Assembly: GCA_900548855.1 (NCBI GenBank)
Contig: URMF01000007.1
Span: 1-64,000, forward strand
Length of the DNA stretch: 64,000 bases
Direction of reading: 5' to 3'
DNA from: an uncultured Eubacteriales bacterium
GTDB lineage: Bacteria; Bacillota; Clostridia; Lachnospirales; Lachnospiraceae
Shown here one piece after another: positions 42,064 to 51,384 of the stretch. The first letter of the stretch is position 1, and the number at the start of each line of letters is the position of its first letter. Under the pieces are notes generated by a model. The model ran no database searches, was not told the origin of the DNA, and saw only the letters and a program-made list of their open reading frames with translations. The translations under genes were made by a program, and so were the position numbers.

Positions 42064-42583
42064 AGATTTAAAAAGAGATGCTGGATTAACATATGATTTA
42101 TCAAAAAATATGGTAATCATTTTGTTTGTTTATTATTTTTTACTTTTTGCTATTGGAGGTTTCATATCAATAGAAATAGCAATTACCTTAACTGCAACCG
42201 TGACTAAGTCTGAGATTGTAATGGATGCATTTTGTGTATCAATTGCGGTTAGTGGCATGCTATGTAGTATTCAATATATAAAAAAACTTTACAAAGCATG
42301 TATTATGCAGAGAGTTGATATTACTGAAGGCGACATAATGAAGAAAATTGGTAATATGGCATATTTTATATTTAGACCAATTTTTGCATTTGGCTTTTCT
42401 ATTATTATGGTTTTTGCTCTTTTATCTGGCATGTTTGTTGTAACAGGAAATTTGGACTATATTTTAAATGAAAAATTTGTATATCTTTGTGCTATTTTTG
42501 CAAGTTTTATAGGTTATTCAATAGGAAAACTGATTGACAAGTTTGGTAGTATTAGTGTTGAAAAAATTAATAGTTTGAGATAG
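42053..42583 (+). CDS. small four-helix membrane protein
   Basis: 176 residues, not recognised. Hydrophobic helices at about 19-48, 55-75, 105-130 and 140-160, with a basic loop between 75 and 100. TTG start overlaps the DUF1016 stop by 11 nt and the kinase-Nudix gene follows 13 bp later. Tight spacing suggests an operon and perhaps a membrane effector or anchor for the next protein. Confidence 0.6.
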   Translation: MKNKDLKRDAGLTYDLSKNMVIILFVYYFLLFAIGGFISIEIAITLTATVTKSEIVMDAFCVSIAVSGMLCSIQYIKKLYKACIMQRVDITEGDIMKKIGNMAYFIFRPIFAFGFSIIMVFALLSGMFVVTGNLDYILNEKFVYLCAIFASFIGYSIGKLIDKFGSISVEKINSLR

Positions 42584-42596
42584 GGAGGCATAAAAC

Positions 42597-43970
42597 ATGG
42601 GAAGTGAACGAGATATTATTATTACACAATTACAAAAACTCGCTGAAGAAGTTTTAAGTTTAAAACAAGAACATCGTCAAAAGAGACCAATAGTCATTGA
42701 GTTCAGTGGTTCTCCTAAGGCGGGAAAAACATCTTGTATAAATTCGTTAGAACTATTTTTAAAAAGAAATGGATTTTCTGTTAAAATTGTTCAGGAAAGA
42801 GCAAGTGTTTGTCCGGTTTCGGATAAACAGAGTCCTATGTTTAATTTATGGACAGCCTGTATGTCTTTGGCAGGTTTGATAGGCACATTAGAGGATAAAA
42901 AGAGTAATGTGGATGTATTAATTTTAGATAGGGGGATATTTGATGCATTGTGTTGGTTTGAATGGTTGGTTTCTAATTCTAAAATGGAAGAAAAGCAAAG
43001 ATGTATAACTGAAGATTTTTTGTTGATGGAGGAATTGATAAAAAGTATTGATATTGTTTTTGCGTTTTCTGTTGAACCACAAATTTCAATTGACAGAGAG
43101 TATGCAAATTTATTAACAAATAAACCGGGTAGTATAATGAATCAAAAAGTGTTGGCTGAATATTTGGAAGCGATTGAGAATACATATTCATTAAAGAGAA
43201 GCTTTTTTCATGAAGTATTTATGATTGATACATCAAATAAAAATCAAGATCAAGTAGGTAAAGAAGTGACGGAAAAAACATTAGATACTTTAAAAAATAT
43301 GTTGATGGAACGTATAGGTTACTTTGAAAAAAATTCAGAAATAAATCGGGTTTTATCATCTAAAAATACATTTGAATATGATGAGCTAAAAACTTTATTG
43401 AAAAATATAAAATTTGATTTGAGGGATAATGTTGAAAGCAATACCGAGTTTCTACAACCAATACCTGTTGCTATTATTTCAAACCGAAAAAAAGACAAGG
43501 TTTTGGTTATAAAGAAAAATAAAAATGCAGTTTCACCTAATTCGCCAGAAAAAGATAAAATATTGCTATATATAGGGGGACATTCAAGATATGAAGATAT
43601 GACAGAAGTTACATCGCAAGATTTTTTAGCTATTTGTAGGAGTACTTTGAAGCGCGAGGTAAAAGAGGAAATAGGGATTTCTATTGCCTTAAATGAAATT
43701 GAACCTTTTTTTATATATTCGGAAGATAATGATAAAAGCAAAAAGCATTTGGCCGTATGTTTTTTTGTTATGGTTGATGAGGATGGAATAAAATTAAGGT
43801 TAGATTCTCAAGAATTAGTTTTGAACAAAGGAAAAAGTAAAAGTGGACGTTTTTTAGATATAAAAGAAGTATTAAAAGAAGCAGAGCTTGAGAGATGGAG
43901 TAGAATAATACTAAAAACTTGTTTTGAGACTGGTTTACAGAAGAATCAACAATTATCAATTTTTGATTGA
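42597..43970 (+). CDS. P-loop kinase-Nudix fusion protein
   Basis: 457 residues. The N-terminal kinase-like domain (about 20-230) has Walker A EFSGSPKAGKTS (about 35-46) and VLILDRGIFDALCWFEWL (about 106), like thymidylate-kinase-fold enzymes. The C-terminal domain (about 280-445) has a variant Nudix box, GGHSRYED then LKREVKEEIGI (about 330-362), with a longer gap than the standard GX5EX7REUXEEXGU. It would phosphorylate and/or hydrolyse nucleotides. AGGGAGG before the ATG; last gene of element 2. Confidence 0.75.
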   Translation: MGSERDIIITQLQKLAEEVLSLKQEHRQKRPIVIEFSGSPKAGKTSCINSLELFLKRNGFSVKIVQERASVCPVSDKQSPMFNLWTACMSLAGLIGTLEDKKSNVDVLILDRGIFDALCWFEWLVSNSKMEEKQRCITEDFLLMEELIKSIDIVFAFSVEPQISIDREYANLLTNKPGSIMNQKVLAEYLEAIENTYSLKRSFFHEVFMIDTSNKNQDQVGKEVTEKTLDTLKNMLMERIGYFEKNSEINRVLSSKNTFEYDELKTLLKNIKFDLRDNVESNTEFLQPIPVAIISNRKKDKVLVIKKNKNAVSPNSPEKDKILLYIGGHSRYEDMTEVTSQDFLAICRSTLKREVKEEIGISIALNEIEPFFIYSEDNDKSKKHLAVCFFVMVDEDGIKLRLDSQELVLNKGKSKSGRFLDIKEVLKEAELERWSRIILKTCFETGLQKNQQLSIFD

Positions 43971-44004
43971 ATAAAGTATGCTTTATGATTATAATAAAAG
44001 TCAA

Positions 44005-44023
44005 TGGCAACACTTTGGCAACA
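44005..44023 (+). repeat. right integrase arm-type site pair, element 2
   Basis: TGGCAACA at 44005-44012 and 44016-44023, 11 bp apart, about 100 bp before the core; same as the left pair at 30881. Confidence 0.65.
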
Positions 44024-44124
44024 GAAAATCAGTAAGCCAAAATAAATTGTGTAATTGAAGTAAAAAATCGGCATTTTTACAGAAAAAATTAAACAAAATA
44101 GTTTAATACATAAAGTAAACTTGC

Positions 44125-44137
44125 CGAGTTCGAATAA
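44125..44137 (+). repeat. distal attachment core (attR) with the displaced guaA tail
   Basis: CGAGTTCGAATAA carries the core CGAGTTCGA, and in guaA frame reads E-F-E-stop. This is probably the original guaA 3' end, displaced about 29.6 kb by integration. Confidence 0.75.
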
Positions 44138-44147
44138 CGGACAGAAA

Positions 44148-44190
44148 TGCCGAAAACCTGTATTTATGGGGGTTTCCGGCAATTGTTTTA
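44148..44190 (+). terminator. displaced original guaA terminator
   Basis: TGCCGAAAACC/GGTTTCCGGCA (44148-44158 with 44171-44181, one mismatch), then ATTGTTTTA, just after the displaced guaA tail. Confidence 0.5.
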
Positions 44191-44262
44191 TAAAATGGTT
44201 CTACTTTGACGCTATTTGTGAATGGAGCAATAGAATATCTTATACTCGGAGGAAAGTTTATT

Positions 44263-45045
44263 ATGGACCAGACATATAGATTACTTTTATTTGATTTAGA
44301 TGGAACTCTGTTACAGAGCGATAAGACCATATCTAAAAAAACGCTTTCAGTTTTGAATCAGTGCAGAGGAAAAGGAATACTGATTGGTGTTTCGACATCC
44401 AGAAGTGAACAGAATTCTATGACATTTTTGAATAAACTTATGCCAGATATATTGATATCGAGTGGAGGTGCACTCGTAAAATATGGAACAGAATACATTT
44501 ATAAAGCAGAGTTTACGGAAATTGAGACCAGAAATATGATTAATATGGCAAGAACTGTCTGTGGAGAAGACTGTGAAATAACGATTGATACGACAGATTC
44601 ACATTATTGGAATTATAAAATAAATCCTAAGAAGCTTGACCAAAGTTGGGGAGACAGTATCTATACAGATTTTACCGATTTTTCAGAATGTGCATTGAAA
44701 ATGTGTGTCGAGATTTTTGATAAAGACAAAGCTGATATGTTGGCTGAAAAGTTGGACCAATGCGATTGTATACGTTTTTCGGATGGATATTGGTATAAAT
44801 TTACTAAAAAGAATGTGACAAAAGAAAATGCGATTATGCGGATTACTGAAGTGTGTCAATTTGGTACGGAATCTATCATTGCATTTGGCGACGATTTTGC
44901 AGATATAAGAATGTTGGAACTTTGTGGATTAGGTGTTGCAATGGGAAATGCAATTGATGAGGTGAAAAACAGAGCAGATATTGTAATAGGTTCAAATGAC
45001 GAAGAGGGGATAGCGGTTTTTATGGAGGAAAATCTGCTCAACTGA
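44263..45045 (+). CDS. HAD-superfamily Cof-type hydrolase
   Basis: 260 residues. Motif I LLLFDLDGTLLQSDK (about 8-22), motif II VSTSRSE (about 48) and the C-terminal GDDFADIRMLELCGLGVAMGNA (about 208-229). A C2-type cap lies between. Cof-type phosphatases dephosphorylate sugar phosphates, FMN or PLP. Start ATG 44263 after GGAGG; first chromosomal gene right of the elements. Confidence 0.9.
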   Translation: MDQTYRLLLFDLDGTLLQSDKTISKKTLSVLNQCRGKGILIGVSTSRSEQNSMTFLNKLMPDILISSGGALVKYGTEYIYKAEFTEIETRNMINMARTVCGEDCEITIDTTDSHYWNYKINPKKLDQSWGDSIYTDFTDFSECALKMCVEIFDKDKADMLAEKLDQCDCIRFSDGYWYKFTKKNVTKENAIMRITEVCQFGTESIIAFGDDFADIRMLELCGLGVAMGNAIDEVKNRADIVIGSNDEEGIAVFMEENLLN

Positions 45046-45086
45046 GACATTTAGAAATAGAAATCAAACAAATAGCAGGAGGAAAA

Positions 45087-45680
45087 ATGAATATAGCAGT
45101 ATTTGCGTCACATGGCGGAAGTGATTTACAGGCGATTATTAATGGTTGTAAAAATAATATAATTAATGCAAAGGTAGTAGTTATTATTAGCAATAATGGA
45201 GATTCTATGGCACTTAAAAGAGCGGAAAAAGAAGGAATCGCGCATTTTCATTTGAGTGCTAAAACAGAAGGAAGTGAAAATGCATTGGCAGATAAAATAT
45301 TACTTCTTTTCGAACAGTATAATATTGATATGATTTTCTTGGCAGGATATATGAGACTATTGCATATATCCATTTTGGAGAAATATGATAATAGAATTTT
45401 TAATATCCATCCTGCACTACTTCCTAAATTTGGAGGAAAAGGTATGTATGGAATGAATGTGCATATTGCGGTTATTGAAGCGAAGGAGAAAGAAACAGGA
45501 GTCACGATACATAGGGTAAGTGAGAAGTATGACAGTGGAGAGATTGTTGCGCAGACAATTGTTCCGGTTATGGAGAATGATACACCTGAGACACTGGCGG
45601 CACGTGTATTAGAACGGGAGCATGAATTTTTGGTGGAGGTTATTTCAGATATAGTTAATGGGAAGATTAAGTTGGGATAG
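45087..45680 (+). CDS. purN: phosphoribosylglycinamide formyltransferase
   Basis: 197 residues. FASHGGSDLQAII binds the phosphate, AGYMRLL and NIHPALLPKFGGKGMYG carry the catalytic Asn-His pair, and VSEKYDSGEIVAQ the third catalytic Asp. It transfers formyl from 10-formyl-THF to GAR in purine synthesis. It stands apart from a pur operon. AGGAGG before the ATG. Confidence 0.93.
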   Translation: MNIAVFASHGGSDLQAIINGCKNNIINAKVVVIISNNGDSMALKRAEKEGIAHFHLSAKTEGSENALADKILLLFEQYNIDMIFLAGYMRLLHISILEKYDNRIFNIHPALLPKFGGKGMYGMNVHIAVIEAKEKETGVTIHRVSEKYDSGEIVAQTIVPVMENDTPETLAARVLEREHEFLVEVISDIVNGKIKLG

Positions 45681-45713
45681 GTGAATTTTATTTTAGAGGA
45701 AGTGCTAAAAAGG

Positions 45714-46163
45714 ATGAAAAAAATATATAGTTACGAACCATGGTTTTTTATATTTTTTGGAATATTTCATTTACATAGAATTTGGGGACTTGTGGATAGA
45801 GAGTCGTATGCGGTATTTTGGATTAATGTAGTGGAAAGTAAGGGAATATTTTACTTTGTGTTAATGGGTATATTAGCAGTGCTTTGTGCGTTGGGAATTA
45901 TTACATTTTTCGGAAATTTGTATCACAACTATTGGTGGCGGTGGATATATCTGTGTGGTGGTGGGTATGTGTTATTTGATTTGTTTGCCATCGCAACAGG
46001 GATAGAATTTTGGCATGATTTGTTACGGGCAATGTTTGATGTGAATGCAGCTTATTGGAATCTGCTTTGGGGTGGATTTATTGTGTTGGGCGGTGCGGTG
46101 TTTGTGCTGGGATGTTTATTGTTAAAAAGGAGATTAAGTGAGGCTAAGTACAGTGGGGGTTGA
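45714..46163 (+). CDS. small membrane protein of unknown function
   Basis: 149 residues with about four hydrophobic segments (about 5-20, 42-66, 76-102, 117-138) and many aromatic residues. Not recognised. ATG 45714 has GAGG some 15 bp upstream; GTG 45681, directly after purN, is an alternative. Followed 3 bp later by the acyltransferase, so probably co-transcribed. Confidence 0.5.
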   Translation: MKKIYSYEPWFFIFFGIFHLHRIWGLVDRESYAVFWINVVESKGIFYFVLMGILAVLCALGIITFFGNLYHNYWWRWIYLCGGGYVLFDLFAIATGIEFWHDLLRAMFDVNAAYWNLLWGGFIVLGGAVFVLGCLLLKRRLSEAKYSGG

Positions 46164-46166
46164 TAC

Positions 46167-47240
46167 ATGATAGAAGAACAGGAAAAGGGAATACGAAAAC
46201 ATTATATTGATAACCTGCGGAATTTAACTATTTTGCTGTTGTTTCCGGTACATACATTTATGATTTGGAATAATTTTGGTTCCCGTTTTTATATCTGGCA
46301 GGGAGAAAACAAAATATTAAGTACATTGATTGTATTGGTAAATCCATGGTTTATGCCGATACTTTTTGTCCTGGCAGGAATGAGTGCGCGATATGCATTA
46401 GAAAAGAGAACAAATAAAGAATTTGTGATTGGGCGGGTTAGCAAATTGTTCATTCCATTTATTAGTGGAATGATATTTCTTGTACCATTCCAAACCTTGT
46501 ATGCAAGAAGATTCTTTGATAATTATGAAGGAATCCTTTGGGATAATTGGAAATACTTTTTTACACATCTCACAGATTTTAGTGGTTATGACGGAGCATT
46601 TACTCCGGGACATCTGTGGTTTATTCTATTTCTGTTTTTAATCTCAATGGTTTCTTTACTTTTATTTCGCTTCATTCCATATGAAAAATTGGCAGTCAGG
46701 GTAGAAAAGATGCCAGCATTCGGGGTGATGCTTTTATTTATCCCGATATGGCTGATGTATTATCTGGGCAATTTTGGTGGCTTCAGTATAGGAAAAGACC
46801 TTGCCTTATATTTGATAGGATACTATGTGTTAGCTAATAATTTGATAATAGAAAAACTTGAAAGAAACATAAAATGGTTAGCGACATTATGCGCAATCGG
46901 AACAATTGTGTCGGTGACAATGTATTATAGGTTTTCTTATTATGGCGATTTGTGGGTGAATTTTATTGGCTGGATTACAATTTTGGCCTTACTTGTTGCA
47001 GCAAAAAGGTTTTTAAATAAGAAAACAGGTTTTACAAAATATTTTAATCATGCGTCGTATCCAATCTATATTTTGCACCAGTCTATTTTAGTTGCTTTAG
47101 CATATTATGTTGTGCCGATAAATGATGTTTTATTAATGCAGGTATTTTGTATTTGCGTTGGCAGTTTTCTTCTGACTGTGTTAGCATATCATTTAATAAA
47201 ATTAATTCCGATTATCAGAAAAATGGTTGGAATAAAATAA
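46167..47240 (+). CDS. acyltransferase family 3 membrane protein
   Basis: 357 residues, about ten membrane helices, starting with HYIDNLRNLTILLLFPVHTF (the conserved Arg/His region), then MPILFVLAGMSARYAL and PGHLWFILFLFL. Acyltransferase-3 proteins O-acylate exported glycans or lipids across the membrane. The acceptor is not evident. Confidence 0.85.
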   Translation: MIEEQEKGIRKHYIDNLRNLTILLLFPVHTFMIWNNFGSRFYIWQGENKILSTLIVLVNPWFMPILFVLAGMSARYALEKRTNKEFVIGRVSKLFIPFISGMIFLVPFQTLYARRFFDNYEGILWDNWKYFFTHLTDFSGYDGAFTPGHLWFILFLFLISMVSLLLFRFIPYEKLAVRVEKMPAFGVMLLFIPIWLMYYLGNFGGFSIGKDLALYLIGYYVLANNLIIEKLERNIKWLATLCAIGTIVSVTMYYRFSYYGDLWVNFIGWITILALLVAAKRFLNKKTGFTKYFNHASYPIYILHQSILVALAYYVVPINDVLLMQVFCICVGSFLLTVLAYHLIKLIPIIRKMVGIK

Positions 47241-47324
47241 GGGAAGCATTCCAAGCTTTGCACTGTTTAGAGGGAGATATTCAAAGAAGGCGAAAGAATA
47301 TAATCATAAAGTAGTAAGGTGATG

Positions 47325-47954
47325 ATGAGATTGAATCAGTATATGGTTATTAGCAATGATGGATATTACGCCAGACATATTTTGCAACAATTTCCTAATT
47401 ATCAAGGAATTGATAGGTGTTTATGGCCTTTACAAAAAGAGGATTTAAAAAGAATTGGCAGATTGCCGTATGAGCAGAAGATTAATGCTGAGAAATATTT
47501 AAGGGAAATGGGGCAATATGGTGAATGGAATATAAATGCCGGACAGAGTAATTTTTGTAGTGATGCTTCTTTTGTAAGGAAGTATTTAAAGTTGTGTGAA
47601 ATCCTGGGAGTTAATGCAGAATTATTCATCGGTAAATTATATTCTATTGAACAAGAAAGGGAATCTTTCGAGATATATAATGATGAATACTTGTTTATGG
47701 GGTATGATTTTGTGTTAAGTAGTGGTAATTATTCGCATTTTGATGGAACATATTCATGTCTTATTCAGGAAAAGCATTTAATTGATAAAATAGAATTTAT
47801 TGGATTAAATGAAAATGGATTGTTATGCAGCTTGCAAGATGCCTTAAAATTTGCCGATTTAAGAGAGGCGGCAAGGAAAGAAAATAATGGAATAGGTTTT
47901 GAAGCGGGGGATAGTAAAGATTATGATATACTTGCATTGTTTAAGCATATATAA
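47325..47954 (+). CDS. hypothetical protein, possible orphan immunity protein
   Basis: 209 residues, acidic, not recognised: RLNQYMVISNDGYYARHILQQF near the start and YDILALFKHI at the end. Three start codons in a row (GTG 47319, ATG 47322, ATG 47325) follow AAGG. Small size, acidity and position beside DUF4259/DUF4272 remnants fit a polymorphic-toxin immunity protein, but this is only context. Confidence 0.45.
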   Translation: MRLNQYMVISNDGYYARHILQQFPNYQGIDRCLWPLQKEDLKRIGRLPYEQKINAEKYLREMGQYGEWNINAGQSNFCSDASFVRKYLKLCEILGVNAELFIGKLYSIEQERESFEIYNDEYLFMGYDFVLSSGNYSHFDGTYSCLIQEKHLIDKIEFIGLNENGLLCSLQDALKFADLREAARKENNGIGFEAGDSKDYDILALFKHI

Positions 47955-48104
47955 TAATTGTTATGCCTCTGATACATGGAACGTATGGTAAAGAAAACAG
48001 CAGGGAAAGATGTAATAAATATCGTTACGACAGGAAAGGGCTATTTGGATTTGTAGATTGCCATTGGGTAAATTAACAGATGTGATGAAAGAAGATTACT
48101 AGTA

Positions 48105-49051
48105 ATGGGGGCGTGGTCAGCAGATATTTTTGATGATGATGGTGCAGCGGATATTAGAGATGAGTATAAAATTTTGCTAGGATATGGATTATCTCCGGAA
48201 GATGCTTATAAGAAGATAGAAGATTATTTTTATCCAGATTATCAGGGAAGACATGATGAAGATGTTTATTGGCTTGCCATTGCACTTTTTCAATGGCAGA
48301 ATGGAATTTTATCAGACAATGTGAAACAGCGTGCATTGGAATGTATTGAAGATAATGCTTATTTGGAACATTGGAAAGATAGTGGAGAAGAGATACATCA
48401 GGAGAGGAAGCAGGTGTTAGCAGAATTAAAATATAAGCTCACGAATGTAGTGAATGAAAAAAGAAAACGATTTCCAAAGCATCCTAAATATGAGAGATTT
48501 AAGACAAAAATGGAACAAAGGGGACTTGTTGGCATATAAGATGACAGGACCAATGATAAAGTGGGGAGACTCTGTAAAACAAGAAGTACAGAATAAGTTA
48601 TATGAATCACAGAGACTATTAAAAGACAAGTATATATTACTTCGCGTTGTCGATGTCGACAAAATGCCAGTATCATCAATTTGTCCGGAATTAGATTATA
48701 CATCAAGCTCTATTGTTATGTTGTATGATTGGATAGGTGATATAATACCATCAGGTGAAGAAATAAACCAAATTCTATTCAGACCTTTTGTAAGTGATTT
48801 CTGGCAAGGAACGAAAAGGATTGTTAGTGCATTTGCCTGGAAGTACAAGATTTAAAAGAAGAAAAAAGTGGGCTGAAATTACTTTGCTGAAAAGCGAGAA
48901 AGATTATGAAAAATCACAAATGTATATTCAGCATGAATGCTCGCCTATAAGAGTCGTCAGTCAATTTAATATAACACTAATACAAACATTTGCACTTGAA
49001 AAAAATGAGACAACGGAGTGGTATTCAGATAAACATTTCTTTAATCAGTAG
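48105..49051 (+). pseudogene. DUF4259-type immunity gene broken by frameshifts
   Basis: The intact first part (48105-48539) begins MGAWSADIFDDDGAADIRDEY, the DUF4259 signature. The text continues in the +1 frame (RDLRQKWNKGDLLAYKM to FWQGTKRIVSAFAWKY, about 48490-48850) and again in the next frame (LPGSTRFKRRKKWAEI to 49051). Two frameshifts split a protein of about 315 residues. DUF4259 proteins occur as immunity proteins next to polymorphic toxins. Confidence 0.65.
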
Positions 49052-49191
49052 TTAAAGGTGTAAATATAAATGATTTGTGGCTTTTCCAGCAAGGTTATGC
49101 AAGGGACAAGTTAACATAAGTATCTGTATGCCAATTTGAATCTGGTAGTGTATGCGGATATAAGATTTTTTATGAAAATGGAGATAAATGT

Positions 49192-49934
49192 ATGAAATCG
49201 ATAGATGAAATTATTGGAAGAGCAGAGAATTTATTATGTATAATGGATAGATGTGGCTTGGAAAACAGTATTTGTGATAGAAAGAGATATACCAAACGAC
49301 AAAGAAACGAACAGTGCTTAGTTATTTATAAATGGTTAAGAGATAATGACTATATTCGGTTTATGGCGGAAACTGAAAAGTATTTGTTTGATAAACATGT
49401 AGGTAATCCATTTAATAGGAAAGTTTTTCATAATAAATTTTTTTAGTGTGAAGCAATTGAACCGCTATTATGGACGCTTGGACTCACAAAAAGACTATCT
49501 CCATATAGTAGGTACGTTTTTACAGACTGGCAGGTAAATAACGAAATGCATCTAAAATTAAAAGTAAATGTTCCGAATACTCATCAACAATTATTAAAAA
49601 AAGTTGTCCTACAAAGTGAAGCACAAATTGAATTACGTGATGAGATTGCCATGCTATGGCATTGGAGAGCTATAGAAGGAAAAAATCCGATATTTAAGAC
49701 AGAGTCTGTTAGTGATATATTAATTGACACGTTTGGTGATATTTATGGGGAAGCAATTGATAATATTTTAAAAGGTCAAAAAATAAGCAGGATTTTGCAA
49801 TTAATGAAAAATATGTCTATCAGTTAAGTTCTGTTGAGTTGCAACACTTGTATAAACCTACAAAGTGGCGTTATCATGCATTTGAATGAGTGTTGATGGA
49901 GGAAGATTGGGATGATGTTAAGTTGAATACTTGA
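49192..49934 (+). pseudogene. DUF4272-type immunity gene with nonsense and frameshift
   Basis: Reading from MKSIDEIIGRAENLL continues past an in-frame TAG (49444-49446) into CEAIEPLLWTLGL and on to 49827. The C-terminus (TKWRYHAFE, TGA, VLMEEDWDDVKLNT, to 49934) is in another frame. EAIEPLLWTLGL and the final WDDV are hallmarks of DUF4272. At least three lesions, so non-functional. Confidence 0.65.
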
Positions 49935-49965
49935 TTTATATTTTCCAATTGTTTACTATGCTTAG

Positions 49966-50053
49966 GATGCGTTAGGTAATGTTATCCAACAGTGTAACCA
50001 TAGAATCCTATACTTACGACTATGCCGGGAACCGCCTGTCAAAGACGGTAAAT
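49966..50053 (+). pseudogene. Rhs/YD-repeat remnant
   Basis: DALGNVIQQ in one frame, then SYTYDYAGNRLSKTVN in another. Both are unmistakable Rhs core-repeat strings in an otherwise non-coding stretch. It is the relic of the toxin-delivery gene that the surrounding immunity genes once served. Confidence 0.7.
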
Positions 50054-50432
50054 TTGTTCGTTTGGCAGACTAGGAAGCGTTAATCAATTTAACAAAAGAA
50101 ACTATATAGCATTTAAAAGTAAAATAATCCTTAGAGCGTTAGAAAGAGGTAAATATTTTAAACATACTCTGAAAAAATCAACAATTCGATAAAGAAATAT
50201 TAGTTTTATGTAGAAATATACAAGGAAGGAGTATATGGGGATGCAAATAGGTTTCGATATGGTAAATATGATATATAGAAATGTTAATTTCGTTGCTTTT
50301 AACAGTGTTATGTCTGTTGATGGGGATTTCTGATTTTAAGAAAATATATCCAACCCGTTATGGTAAAAAGCATATAGAATTGAAAGGAAAAGTAGTTGGC
50401 GAGGATAGGGTTATAACGAGGGGAGGCATAAT
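50054..50432. other. degenerate AT-rich stretch
   Basis: No credible gene. It probably contains decayed toxin-end sequence after the Rhs remnant. A GGGGAGG site at its end serves the next frame. Confidence 0.4.
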
Positions 50433-51157
50433 ATGTTACAAACAAATAAGATAATTTTATGGAAAAATTCGGATTTATATATGAGGGATTTTGATGATAT
50501 AGCCAAGGATGCATTTTCTATAATGGATGTATTTCAACAATTTGAGTATGAATGGAGACCAAATTATTTGACCAGTTATAGAAAAGAAGAAACGCCATTT
50601 GAATGGAGTTACCCCAATTTTTCAAAAGAATTAAAAAAAGGAGTAAATACTGAAGGAAAAAAGGTATTTCGTGATTTGGGTTATATTATTGGTTTTTATT
50701 CTTCGATTAAAGATGAAGATTCATTTGGATATTCACTAAAAATAGGAAATACGAGATTTTTGAATACGCTAATAGTTGATTTACCTATAAATATAAATTT
50801 AAATGATATAGAAGTTTCAAATAATATTTCACTTATGTTTGAAATGCTAGTAAAAAGATTTTCGCCTTTTTGGGGGTGTGTTGCTAATTCTGGATTTTTA
50901 TCAGAGTACGGTTATTTTAATAAAGTTGAGAATGTACCAGAAACAATTTTTTGGCTGAATTATTTTAGTGATGCTATTATTAAAAAATTGGTAAAAAAAA
51001 GATAGATAAAGTTATAAAAGATTATCCAAATATAACGATGAAAAATGGGATTTTCAAGCTTAGAGATGTTGCAATGGATTTTGAGAATGAAGAAGATAGA
51101 CAGCTGCATAATGAAATACATTCAAGACTGTTATTAGGCTACAAAAATAGCAGATAG
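50433..51157 (+). pseudogene. Imm52-like immunity gene frameshifted at an A-run
   Basis: The first 190 codons (to 51005) contain FGYSLKIGNTRFLNTLIVDL and FSPFWGCVANSGFLSEYGYF, resembling Imm52-type immunity proteins. At an A8 run (50993-51000) the frame stops, but the next frame continues KIDKVIKDYPNITMKNGIF to a stop at 51157. A one-base slip explains it; phase variation at the homopolymer is possible. Confidence 0.5.
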
Positions 51158-51384
51158 GAAGCGATTAAAAGTGGTGCACCGGCGATACTATTATCAATAC
51201 AACCAGGAATCATTCGTTTTATATGGAAAATAAGAGAAGCATAGCTGCAACAAACCTGGAAAAAGGAGATGTACTTTATATCAGGAAGGACAGATTGAGA
51301 TTGTTCCTAATTCAGATATGATAAAAAGTGTATTGGAAGAACTATAAGATAAAATAAAAACGAAGAATACGGAGGCTAAAAGCT
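51158..51384. other. degenerate stretch
   Basis: Short broken frames, for example ILYQ-like text ending QIEIVPNSDMIKSVLEEL before 51348. It looks like a protein C-terminus without its body. Confidence 0.35.

Larger units (their letters stand above)
30811..44133 (+). mobile_element. integrative mobilizable element 2 (guaA-targeted)
   Basis: Bounded by cores at 30809-30817 and 44125-44133, with matching TGGCAACA arm-site pairs at both ends. It carries an XRE repressor, excisionase, integrase, RHH protein, RepA-like ATPase, Mob/Pre relaxase and TnpV, then cargo. The recombination module is paralogous to element 1, but the mobilization module is from a different family, so the elements are mosaic. 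No conjugation channel genes. Confidence 0.85.

Noticed and set aside
14553..44125. A single large integrative conjugative element
   Set aside because: There are two integrases, two repressors, two relaxases and an internal core repeat, and no type IV secretion, coupling ATPase or VirB4 gene.
47981..48052. 23-codon frame beginning MVKKTAGKDV
   Set aside because: Too short, no ribosome site, no recognisable family; likely debris of the decayed region.
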